This document shows positions 25,060 through 31,453 of a DNA stretch of 31,453 nucleotides, in pieces. Location of the stretch: the NCBI GenBank assembly GCA_964394795.1, contig CAYMYX010000018.1, forward strand, positions 1 to 31,453, in the 5' to 3' direction. Below the pieces are notes generated by a model that was not told the origin of the DNA, did not search any database, and saw nothing but the letters and a program-made list of their open reading frames with translations. The position numbers were made by a program, and so were the translations under genes. Each line of letters starts with the position of its first letter. Within the stretch, counting starts at the first letter, position 1. The DNA is from CAYFUF01 sp964394795 (GTDB lineage: Bacteria; Bacillota; Clostridia; Tissierellales; Peptoniphilaceae).

Positions 25060-26075
25060 CCGGTAAAAAGAGGAGCTCGAGGAGTCTTGCCATCGCCAGC
25101 CTTCTCCTTCTCCTTCTTCTAATCGTCCTATCTATAGGGATGGGCAAATACCAGCTATCGCCGGGGCAAGTTATCCAGGTCCTCCTCAGCCCCATCAGAG
25201 GCTTAAGCGACAGCATTAGCGAGATGGACCAGCGGGTTGTCTTCTTCGTCCGCCTCCCCCGAGTCTTAGCTGCCGTCCTAATCGGAGCGGCACTGGCCTT
25301 ATCCGGAGCTACCTACCAAAGTTTGTTCAACAACCCTTTGGTGTCCCCTGATATTTTAGGCGTTTCCTCGGGTGCGGCGCTGGGCGCGGCGGTTGGCATC
25401 CTGCTATCCTTCCATGCGGTTGGTATTTCCGCCTTAGCTTTTGTGGTCGGCGCTGTTGCGGTCTTCCTGTCTATACAGATGGCCCGTGTCATTGGCAATA
25501 GGTCCAATTTATCCTTGGTATTGTCAGGAATTATTGTGGGCTCGCTGATGAACTCCCTCTTTGGCTTTATGAAATACATTGCCGACCCGTTTACCGAACT
25601 TCCTTCCATCACCTATTGGACTATGGGGAGTCTGTCCTATGTCAGATGGAATGAGCTGTTGATTCTCACCGTGACGGTTATCGCTTGCAGCATTGTTCTT
25701 TACCGCCTCAGTTGGTGGCTCAATATTGCATCTTTGGGCAGCGAACAAGCTCAGATATTGGGTGCAGATATTGGGAAGATTCGGGGGTTGGCGATCATTG
25801 CAGCCAGCTTGTTGACAGCTACCTCAGTTGCGGTTGCGGGCAACATCGGTTGGATTGGTTTGGTTGTCCCCCACCTGAGCCGCCTCATGGTTGGACCGAA
25901 TAACCGAAAGTTGATTCCCCAGACATTCTTGCTTGGTAGCATCTTCCTCCTCTTGGTGGATACCTTGACGCGAATTATTAGTTTCGAGGAAATGCCCTTG
26001 AGCATTTTGACCGGTATCGTTGGCGCCCCCTTCTACGCCTACCTCCTCTACAAGCAAAGGAGGACCGTCCTATGA
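25056..26075 (+). CDS. FecCD/BtuC-family ABC permease
   Basis: This 339-residue permease begins at GTG 25056, overlapping the previous stop in GTGA. FecCD hallmarks include RLPRVLAAVLIGAALALSGATYQSLFNNPLVSPD near the start, and later GNIGWIGLVVPHLSRLMVGPNNR and LVDTLTRIISFEEMPLSILTGIVGAPFYAYLL. About ten hydrophobic helices are expected. It forms the membrane channel for the substrate carried by the preceding lipoprotein. Its stop overlaps the ATPase start (ATGA), which shows tight translational coupling. Confidence 0.95.
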   Translation: MTGKKRSSRSLAIASLLLLLLLIVLSIGMGKYQLSPGQVIQVLLSPIRGLSDSISEMDQRVVFFVRLPRVLAAVLIGAALALSGATYQSLFNNPLVSPDILGVSSGAALGAAVGILLSFHAVGISALAFVVGAVAVFLSIQMARVIGNRSNLSLVLSGIIVGSLMNSLFGFMKYIADPFTELPSITYWTMGSLSYVRWNELLILTVTVIACSIVLYRLSWWLNIASLGSEQAQILGADIGKIRGLAIIAASLLTATSVAVAGNIGWIGLVVPHLSRLMVGPNNRKLIPQTFLLGSIFLLLVDTLTRIISFEEMPLSILTGIVGAPFYAYLLYKQRRTVL

Positions 26076-26491
26076 TTTACGAGATTAAAGACTTGTCCTT
26101 TTCCTATGTGGAAGGAAGCGTAATCCTGGATAAGGTGAATTTAAATGTACGACAAGGTGAGCTGCTCACCCTACTGGGACCGAATGGGTCAGGAAAATCG
26201 ACCTTGCTCCGCCTCATGTTGAAGCTTCTGGATGCGGATGATGGCCATGTCCTTCTAAACGGAAAAGATGTCCAAGACCTATCGGCAAAAGAGCTTGCCC
26301 AATCCGTTGGCTTCGTACCTCAAAGTGAACAGATTGCCTTCGACTACGATGTATTCGACTATGTGCAGATGGGGGTAGCTGGTCAGCTTGACCTATTCCA
26401 AAGTCCGGGACCCAAAGAAATAGAGGCGGTGAAGGCAAGCCTAGACAGTCTGGGACTCAGCTATTTTAGCGATAGGAAACTTAGCCAATTA
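26072..26491 (+). CDS. ABC ATPase of the FecE/BtuD type (3' part in gap)
   Basis: 140 codons are visible. They include Walker A GPNGSGKST, the Q-loop VPQSEQ and the family-typical FDYDVFDYVQMGV. The sequence stops in the gap just before the expected LSGG signature and Walker B, so about 110 residues are missing. The next gene begins 24 nt after the gap. That means the true gap must be several hundred bases if the ATPase is intact. It energises the preceding permease. Confidence 0.92.
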
Positions 26492-26591
26492 NNNNNNNNN
26501 NNNNNNNNNNNNNNNNNNNNNNNNNNNNNNNNNNNNNNNNNNNNNNNNNNNNNNNNNNNNNNNNNNNNNNNNNNNNNNNNNNNNNNNNNNN
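26492..26591. other. Assembly gap (100 N) in the ABC ATPase
   Basis: This is a placeholder. An intact ATPase would need roughly 330 missing bases, so the nominal 100 is too short. Confidence 0.99.
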
Positions 26592-26614
26592 AAATGTAAT
26601 TCAAAGGAGATGTC

Positions 26615-27658
26615 ATGAAAAGAATAAAGTTATTCATCATCAGCTTGATGCTGATCCTTACTCTGGCTGCCTGTGACACTGCGGTGGTTGAGGAAACCAG
26701 TGAAACGGCGCAAAGCAGCGAGACTGCTGTTGAAAGCGAAGCAAGTGACCAGGAAACCGAAGATTTTCCGTCGATTAAAGAAGTTCAAGGGGTAACTATC
26801 CCAGAATTTGAAATCGAAGTAAACGGTAATAAAATCACCCAAAACGAAATGGCGGAGTATCCTGTTGTCGAACTGTCTACATACTCGGTTAACAGCAAGG
26901 GAACCGAAACCTTTAGGACTTTTGAAGGATTCCGTCTGGCGGATGTTCTTGATGCTGCCGGTTACACGGAAGACTTTATCTGGTTAGAAGCGGAAGCATC
27001 TGATGGCTATACAGTTAGCTTCGAAGACGATGCGGCCACATCAGAATACAATATTCTCGCGTTGACGGAAAACGGGGAGGCTTTCTCAGGGGATGGCCCT
27101 TGGTTTGCTCCTGGCGAATCAACCACGACCGGAGACTACCTGAAAGACTTCGTCAAGCTCTATGTCAATACGGAAAAAGAGAGACCTGAAGTTGCCGCAC
27201 CCGTTGATGAGGGTGAGGCGAGTGAATCAGGAGATGGTCCTCAACCATCTGAACCTGTAATTGCAGATAGGACCGACAAAGTAGAATTTGCTGATTTTAG
27301 CTTCAAGGTGAATGGCCAGGATATCACCAATGCTGACGTTGAAGACCTTTCTATTTACAAGATGGATGTCGTTACCACCAACAAATCTGGTGAAGCTTCT
27401 GAGCACCAATACACCGGTTTTGCATTGAAAGATGTTTTGGAAGCGGCTGGCGTTACAGACTACGAGAAGGTTATCGTTGTTGCGAACGACGGTTATGAGA
27501 CCGAGTTGACCAAGGATCAAGTTGACAGTGAATACACCCTGCTTGCCATTGAATCCGATGGTGAAGTTGGTGAAGACGGAACCGTTTGGGTAGCACCGGG
27601 TGAAGAAACCGAAGCGAAGAATTTCCCTAAACTCGTGGTTGAAGTGAAGGCAGAATAA
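26615..27658 (+). CDS. Lipoprotein with two SUOX-fold-like domains
   Basis: This 347-residue lipoprotein (lipobox LAAC) has a Ser/Glu-rich linker followed by two related domains, about residues 60-195 and 215-347. Each repeats the layout of the giant lipoprotein's domains: FEGFRLADVLDAAG and YTGFALKDVLEAAG, then DGYTVSF and DGYETEL, then LALTENGE and LAIESDGE, then a WFAPGE or WVAPGE turn and a final VKLYV or LVVEV strand. There is no flavinylation motif and no cysteine apart from the lipobox. AAAGGAG precedes the ATG. It is likely a surface partner of the giant lipoprotein; its ligand is unknown. Confidence 0.72.
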   Translation: MKRIKLFIISLMLILTLAACDTAVVEETSETAQSSETAVESEASDQETEDFPSIKEVQGVTIPEFEIEVNGNKITQNEMAEYPVVELSTYSVNSKGTETFRTFEGFRLADVLDAAGYTEDFIWLEAEASDGYTVSFEDDAATSEYNILALTENGEAFSGDGPWFAPGESTTTGDYLKDFVKLYVNTEKERPEVAAPVDEGEASESGDGPQPSEPVIADRTDKVEFADFSFKVNGQDITNADVEDLSIYKMDVVTTNKSGEASEHQYTGFALKDVLEAAGVTDYEKVIVVANDGYETELTKDQVDSEYTLLAIESDGEVGEDGTVWVAPGEETEAKNFPKLVVEVKAE

Positions 27659-28329
27659 TGAAACGGCAAAAGAGTCTCCTCCTGCTCTTGCTCGTGATTC
27701 TAATGGGGTTAGCGGCCTGCGATAGTCAGCAGGCTATGCCTGCCCCAGAGACGACCGATCAGGTATTTGGCATTGATAGCAATATCAATATGGAGACGAT
27801 TGATGACTACCTCTTCCGTGACGATGTAGCTTACCGGGACGTTCGGATGCTTTTCGACCCTGCAGATTATGAGGCTATCGGTGGTGAGGCCGATTTGACC
27901 GCTACCATCGAAGGATTTAAAGTTGTCCCCTTCCCCTACGTCGCTTCTCTGGGTGACCTACCCGTCGACGGTGCCTATCAGGGAGATACGCTCTTTGAAG
28001 TGACCTGGAATGCAGACGGTAGCGTCAAGGAAGCTACGCCTAAATACAGAGAGTCCATGATGATCGTCGAGGAACTCTTCCCCAAAGACCAAGCAATCTT
28101 TATCATGTGTGGCGGCGGTGGCTACTCCGGTATGATGAAACAACTCCTTATCCATTGGGGTTGGGATCCCGACCTTCTCTACAATGTCGGTGGGAACTGG
28201 ACTTATCAAGGGGACCATGGCCTGGAATTAATCGTCTATCCTGAGGATGCAAACGAGCCCAATATCTATGCCACATGGCGGGCAGATTATGCTTATATTG
28301 ATTTCACAAAACTTCAGGAGTTAGAGTGA
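27658..28329 (+). CDS. Rhodanese-like lipoprotein
   Basis: This 223-residue lipoprotein (lipobox LAAC21) has a rhodanese-like fold. YRDVRMLFDPADY is the DVR strand, and IFIMCGGGGYSGMMKQLLIHWGW is the active-site loop with C151, followed by LLYNVGGNWTYQG. The active loop is glycine-rich (CGGGGYSG) and lacks the Arg typical of thiosulfate sulfurtransferases, so substrate preference is uncertain. The ATG overlaps the preceding TAA by one base. Extracytoplasmic rhodanese domains can handle sulfur, selenium or thiol groups at the surface, or simply bind ligands. Its place between two redox-type lipoproteins suggests a joint function (inference). Confidence 0.82.
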   Translation: MKRQKSLLLLLLVILMGLAACDSQQAMPAPETTDQVFGIDSNINMETIDDYLFRDDVAYRDVRMLFDPADYEAIGGEADLTATIEGFKVVPFPYVASLGDLPVDGAYQGDTLFEVTWNADGSVKEATPKYRESMMIVEELFPKDQAIFIMCGGGGYSGMMKQLLIHWGWDPDLLYNVGGNWTYQGDHGLELIVYPEDANEPNIYATWRADYAYIDFTKLQELE

Positions 28330-28901
28330 TGAGACGGCTGTTAGCATTATTGCTAATTCTACTTTTGTCAAGCGCCTGTGGGGCGGAAGGAGAAAGTGGG
28401 CCATACGAAAGCTACACCACCTTCCCCTTCACCCACTACGCTTCCGGTTCAACCATCGAAGAGTATCAGGCGGTAATCCTTTTCGAGCAAGCCAACGAAA
28501 CTTTCACCGCCTATCAGGTATCCTATCCCTCTTGTACCTGCCGGGACCCCATGTCCAACACCAATATGGTCGCCTATGTAGAAATCTTGAACTCCAGAGA
28601 GGACCCCAATACGGCAGCGATAAGAAAGATTACCTTTGGGGAGAACAAGGGTTTATGGGGAGACTCCAATCCCAACTACTTCATTGCGGAGTATACTGAG
28701 GAGTATTATGACGAGAACTTAGTACAACCTCTGGTGGGCTTAACCAAGGGTGAAGTGGATGAATGGGAAGGTTACGGAACCCATGTCTCCCTACTTACAC
28801 CTGATGCCTTAGCCGGCGCGACGGTCTCATCGTCCAACCTCCAGTCCATGCTGAGAAGTTTGATGGATTACCACGTAGACAACTATTATGGTGCGGAATA
28901 G
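28329..28901 (+). CDS. FMN-binding-like lipoprotein with CxC motif
   Basis: This 190-residue lipoprotein (lipobox SSAC) carries DALAGATVSSSNLQSML near the C-terminus, an ApbE-type flavinylation site with T165 as the candidate FMN attachment residue. A CTC motif lies in YPSCTCRDPMSNTNMVAYVEI, which could bind a metal or form a disulfide. ATG 28329 is preferred over the in-frame GTG one codon earlier because AGGAG lies 8 nt upstream of it. It overlaps the rhodanese stop and is the last gene of the cluster. No clear terminator follows; 28902-29042 is AT-rich. Confidence 0.75.
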   Translation: MRRLLALLLILLLSSACGAEGESGPYESYTTFPFTHYASGSTIEEYQAVILFEQANETFTAYQVSYPSCTCRDPMSNTNMVAYVEILNSREDPNTAAIRKITFGENKGLWGDSNPNYFIAEYTEEYYDENLVQPLVGLTKGEVDEWEGYGTHVSLLTPDALAGATVSSSNLQSMLRSLMDYHVDNYYGAE

Positions 28902-28994
28902 ATGGCACCAATATTGATTCTTAAGCTGTTTAGAACGGATACAAATACTTGTAGTGATTGTTTTTATTCCTGAACTTTAGGGGTATAGCTATCA

Positions 28995-29014
28995 TATCGA
29001 CGTATCGATATCGA
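28995..29014. promoter_or_regulatory. Three TATCGA repeats upstream of the ferritin-like gene
   Basis: TATCGA occurs at 28995, 29003 and 29009, and the last two overlap the palindrome TCGATATCGA (29005-29014). It lies 29 nt before the start codon, where an operator could overlap the promoter. Confidence 0.4.
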
Positions 29015-29042
29015 AATTTTGGCATTATAGAAAGGATTAATT

Positions 29043-29552
29043 ATGACACAAGCTTCAGAACAACTCAACGGTTTAGATCTAATGAATTTCATGGTACAAC
29101 AAGAGGAACAGACAGCTGCGCTATATCGCGAGATTGCTAGCAACGCAAAAATGGGAGACGGTTTCTTTGACCGCCTAGCTGAGGACGAAGATCGTCATAG
29201 AGACATCTATGCTGCCTTAGTTCGTCGCTTCGAAAAAGAAACGGACAGCTCTTTCCATCAACCGGTATCTGAAGAAGACTACCACTACCTACAAAGCTTT
29301 GTTGAGAACGATCCGCTAAAAGACCACGATGACTACATCAAAGATGCTTCTAAGATTGGTGACCGTATGGATATCTATAACCTTGCTATCCGCTTAGAGC
29401 AAGAAACTGTAGCTTTAGTCACTGAACTAAAGAGACTATACCAAGATGTTCTTCCAGGCGAATTTGACGTCATCATCAGCGAAGAAAAGAAGCACTTGCA
29501 ACAAGTAAGACAACGCCGTTACGACTACGGTATCAGCGGTCGCGGTCTCTAA
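29043..29552 (+). CDS. Ferritin-like diiron-domain protein (rubrerythrin-like)
   Basis: This 169-residue helical protein carries four metal-ligand helices: QQEEQTAALYREI (E21/E22), AEDEDRHRDIY (E49-x2-H52), IRLEQETVAL (E119/E121) and ISEEKKHLQQV (E148-x2-H151). This is the two ExxH-type diiron pattern of the ferritin-like/rubrerythrin superfamily. There is no rubredoxin domain, so electrons must come from a partner. Likely roles are peroxide scavenging or iron handling in the cytoplasm. AAAGGA precedes the ATG. It is monocistronic with a strong terminator and lies just after the lipoprotein operon. Confidence 0.85.
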   Translation: MTQASEQLNGLDLMNFMVQQEEQTAALYREIASNAKMGDGFFDRLAEDEDRHRDIYAALVRRFEKETDSSFHQPVSEEDYHYLQSFVENDPLKDHDDYIKDASKIGDRMDIYNLAIRLEQETVALVTELKRLYQDVLPGEFDVIISEEKKHLQQVRQRRYDYGISGRGL

Positions 29553-29610
29553 TCCTATTCGATTACCAAATATGGTGGTGTTGAAAAAGTTATTAACAAT
29601 ATTTAGATAG

Positions 29611-29642
29611 AAAAGCAGGGCCTGGTGGTCCTGCTTTTTTGT
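29611..29642 (+). terminator. Intrinsic terminator of the ferritin-like gene
   Basis: A 12-bp stem with one wobble (AAAAGCAGGGCC / GGTCCTGCTTTT) and a TGGT loop is followed by a T run. Confidence 0.95.
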
Positions 29643-29697
29643 TGTGGTTTAGGGGCCAGGTGGATGGCCCACGTTTTAGGCCATTTGGACGGTAGAA
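29642..29697 (+). other. Conserved leader of repeat array 3
   Basis: It contains TTGTGGTTTAGG (29642-29653), GGTGGATGGCCC (29659-29670) and GGCC (29679-29682). As for array 1, it begins directly at the end of a terminator T-run. Confidence 0.6.
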
Positions 29698-29923
29698 TAA
29701 AACATATTTCGGTAATATAAAAAAATGATTTATTGAAAATTGGTGAGATTAAAACATATTTCGATAATCGTTCTAAATGTTTTATAAGCGTAGNNNNNNN
29801 NNNNNNNNNNNNNNNNNNNNNNNNNNNNNNNNNNNNNNNNNNNNNNNNNNNNNNNNNNNNNNNNNNNNNNNNNNNNNNNNNNNNNNNNNNNNNATAATCG
29901 TTCTAAATGTTTTATAAGCGTAG
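29698..29923 (+). repeat. Inverted-repeat array 3: at least two 35-bp units, 52-bp period, broken by gap
   Basis: Units at 29698-29732 and 29750-29784 have ends TAAAACAT and ATG[TA]TTTA and share the left part TAAAACATATTTCG. After the gap a 30-bp segment identical to 29764-29793 reappears at 29894-29923. Either further near-identical units exist or the two contigs overlap. With the gap, the fdhD promoter region and the leader, this explains the gene-free 29553-30019 stretch. Confidence 0.65.
29794..29893. other. Assembly gap (100 N) in array 3
   Basis: Both flanks carry the same 30 bp. The true length may be zero (unmerged overlap) or may hide more array units. Confidence 0.99.
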
Positions 29924-29949
29924 GCTATTTTGCAACAGTCCCTATTTTT
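29921..29949 (-). repeat. Dispersed GTTGCAAA motif, copy 2
   Basis: On the minus strand this reads AAAAATAGGGACTGTTGCAA then AATAGCCTA, and it matches the copy at 7281-7307. It lies between array 3 and the fdhD-like gene. Confidence 0.4.
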
Positions 29950-29983
29950 TTGCTTTTCTCCTGCATAGAACTTCTCTCTTCGA

Positions 29984-29989
29984 TATAAT
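29984..29989 (+). promoter_or_regulatory. -10 box of the fdhD-like gene
   Basis: A perfect TATAAT lies 30 nt before the start codon. No good -35 is seen at the usual distance. Confidence 0.4.
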
Positions 29990-30019
29990 TAGAGTGTATT
30001 TTTTAGAAAGCAGGTACTT

Positions 30020-30805
30020 ATGAAAAGAATAACCGAAGTAGAGATACTCCGTTATCAGAATAATGAAGTCAAAGAAATGATGGATGAAATCATCGTTGAA
30101 TATTCCTTAACCGTTGTCGTCAATGGAATCGAACTGATTACCCTCCTCTGCTCTCCCCATGCCCTCAAAGATTTAGCCGTCGGCTACCTAGTTACCGAAG
30201 GCATCATTGATAAGAAGGAAGATATCGTAAGTCTCGTGGAAGACTACGATAACAACAGGATTTCCATCGAAATTACGAATCAAGAGATTGTTCCCGATCG
30301 GATGAAACAAAAGCCAACGAAAGCAAGCGGCGGTGCCAAAGGAACAGTGTCCTACAGCGATCCAGACAACCTTGGCGATTATGTTGTTGAAAGCGACATG
30401 CGGGTTAAGGCAGATATGGCCCTCGAATTTGCGGATATCTTAAGCCATAGCTCTGAACTCTTCCAAAAGACAGGGGGTGTCCACTCCACCCTCCTTTGCG
30501 ACGCTGACAACGTCCTCCTCTTCATGGATGATGTCGGTCGCCACAATGCAGTGGATAAGATTATTGGCCATGCCTTCCTCAACGACATCCCCCTCGACGA
30601 CAAAATCCTCGTTTGCTCAGGCAGAATTTCCTCCGAGATGCTCTACAAGGCACTGAAGAATAAGATTCCTTTCATCATCTCCCGGTCAGCGCCGATGAAC
30701 CTCGCGGTGCAAAATGCCAGAAAGAGAAATGCTACCCTAGTCTGCTTCGCGAGAGGCAAACGAATGAATATCTACAGTGGTGTAGAGCGAATTATCTTTG
30801 AATAA
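30020..30805 (+). CDS. fdhD: FdhD-like sulfurtransferase homologue lacking the loop cysteine
   Basis: This 261-residue FdhD-family protein has family blocks such as LVTEGII, TGGVHSTLLC, DDVGRHNAVDKIIGHA, SGRISSEM and SRSAPMNLAVQNA. FdhD passes persulfide sulfur from a cysteine desulfurase to the molybdenum cofactor of formate dehydrogenase. At the place of the E. coli CxxC loop (C121/C124) this protein reads KASGGAKGTVS (residues 101-111), with no cysteine. It may not be able to carry a persulfide there and could act as a cofactor-binding or regulatory homologue. The ribosome site is AGCAGG. It stands alone, and no formate dehydrogenase or other molybdenum cofactor gene is in the window. Confidence 0.88.
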   Translation: MKRITEVEILRYQNNEVKEMMDEIIVEYSLTVVVNGIELITLLCSPHALKDLAVGYLVTEGIIDKKEDIVSLVEDYDNNRISIEITNQEIVPDRMKQKPTKASGGAKGTVSYSDPDNLGDYVVESDMRVKADMALEFADILSHSSELFQKTGGVHSTLLCDADNVLLFMDDVGRHNAVDKIIGHAFLNDIPLDDKILVCSGRISSEMLYKALKNKIPFIISRSAPMNLAVQNARKRNATLVCFARGKRMNIYSGVERIIFE

Positions 30806-30808
30806 AAG

Positions 30809-30844
30809 AACAAGGACTTGGCGATTGCCAGGTCCTTGTTTTCT
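30809..30844. terminator. Bidirectional terminator between fdhD and the peroxidase
   Basis: A 14-bp stem with one wobble (AACAAGGACTTGGC / GCCAGGTCCTTGTT) and a GATT loop lies between convergent genes. The core closely repeats the hairpin at 7236-7276. Confidence 0.9.
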
Positions 30845-30870
30845 ATGTGGGTACTTAGACGTATTGATCT

Positions 30871-31347
30871 TTATAGGAGCTCTTTCACTTTCTCATCTAA
30901 CTTCTCAGGCGTAACCGTCGATGCGTAACGACCTACAACATTGCCTTCCCGATCAACCAGAAACTTAGTGAAGTTCCACTTGATTTTGTCGCCCAACAAA
31001 CCGCCTTGCTCAGATTTCAGATAGGTGTAGAGGGGATCTTCGTTATCTCCGTTTACGTCAATCTTGGAAAACTGCGGGAAGGTGATGCCGAAGTTTGTTT
31101 CGCAGAAGGATTGAATCTCCTCATCAGTACCAGGAGCTTGTCCCCCGAACTGGTTGCTTGGAAAATCCAGAATCTCAAAGCCCTGATCCTTATATTTCTC
31201 ATACAAGTCTTGCAGGCCGTCGTACTGAGGCGTGAAGCCACACTCGGTAGCTGTATTGACAATCAGCAAGACCTTTCCCCGATAGTCTTCTAGTAAAACA
31301 TCACTTCCGTCTTGAGCCTTCACCTTGTAATCATATATCGTTGTCAT
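30871..31347 (-). CDS. Glutathione peroxidase-family thiol peroxidase
   Basis: This 158-residue enzyme has the catalytic residues C36 (NTATECGFTP), Q70 (SNQFGGQAPG) and W124 (KWNFTKFL). A second cysteine, C82 (QSFCETNFGITFPQF), sits exactly where yeast Gpx3 has its resolving cysteine. This points to a thioredoxin-dependent 2-Cys peroxidase acting on hydroperoxides in the cytoplasm. The active-site residue is cysteine (not selenocysteine). GGAGGATAG precedes the ATG. The 106 nt upstream to the window edge shows no gene. Confidence 0.95.
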   Translation of the reverse strand: MTTIYDYKVKAQDGSDVLLEDYRGKVLLIVNTATECGFTPQYDGLQDLYEKYKDQGFEILDFPSNQFGGQAPGTDEEIQSFCETNFGITFPQFSKIDVNGDNEDPLYTYLKSEQGGLLGDKIKWNFTKFLVDREGNVVGRYASTVTPEKLDEKVKELL

Positions 31348-31453
31348 GTCTATCCTCCGTCATCAGTTACTAATAATGTAGTTATCCAAAAACTCGAATT
31401 ATTTACACCATAAAAATACCCATTCTTTCAGACTGGGACTACGAGAAAAGGGG

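Overview
The window looks like chromosomal DNA of a low-to-mid G+C member of the Bacillota (Firmicutes). The evidence is strong AGGAGG-type ribosome sites, compact intrinsic terminators, LAAC/SSAC lipoproteins, a CcpA-type cre site and a branched-chain/butyrate acyl-phosphate cluster (leucine dehydrogenase, ptb, buk). I cannot name a genus. Five runs of exactly 100 N are scaffold gaps, and they interrupt a sigma factor region, a glycosyltransferase, a giant lipoprotein, an ABC ATPase and a repeat array.

Layout. Positions 1-2255 hold small stress and redox genes on the minus strand: a GNAT acetyltransferase cut by the window edge, a glutaredoxin-like protein, an SDR oxidoreductase and a cold-shock protein. 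Positions 2256-7180 (plus strand) hold a PAP2 phosphatase, then a three-gene MacB-like export operon (ATPase, adhesion/CARDB-like anchored protein, permease). Positions 7236-12395 (minus strand) hold oligoendopeptidase, leucine dehydrogenase, phosphate butyryltransferase and butyrate kinase. Positions 12531-15928 (plus strand) hold a membrane-anchored transglutaminase-like protein and a two-gene rnfC-rnfD operon. Positions 16287-19140 hold an ECF sigma factor, a membrane protein, a peroxiredoxin and an aldehyde dehydrogenase. A divergent membrane glycosyltransferase lies at 19544-20435. Positions 20623-28901 hold a THEP1-like NTPase followed by a seven-gene lipoprotein/ABC cluster. The window ends with a ferritin-like protein, an FdhD-like protein and a glutathione peroxidase.

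Two things stand out. First, there is a candidate extracytoplasmic flavin electron-transfer system. RnfC and RnfD are present without RnfA/B/E/G, and RnfD carries the covalent-FMN motif DAVSTATP. About 5 kb downstream, an operon encodes two lipoproteins with ApbE-type flavinylation motifs (DTITGAT and DALAGAT). One of these is a giant protein with about five domains resembling the sulfite-oxidase (Oxidored_molyb) fold but with no cysteine beyond the lipobox. The operon also encodes a two-domain relative, a rhodanese-like lipoprotein and an ABC importer of the BtuCDF/FecBCD type. A link between rnfCD and this operon is inference.

Second, three intergenic regions (15932-16181, 19152-19498, 29642-29923) carry the same unusual architecture. 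Each has a shared leader (TGTGGTT..GGATGGCCC..GGCC) followed by a regular series of 33-35-bp inverted-repeat units at a 52-55-bp period, close to five helical turns. The palindromic half-sites are the same within an array but differ between arrays. I do not recognise this element family, and it is my strongest candidate for something undescribed.
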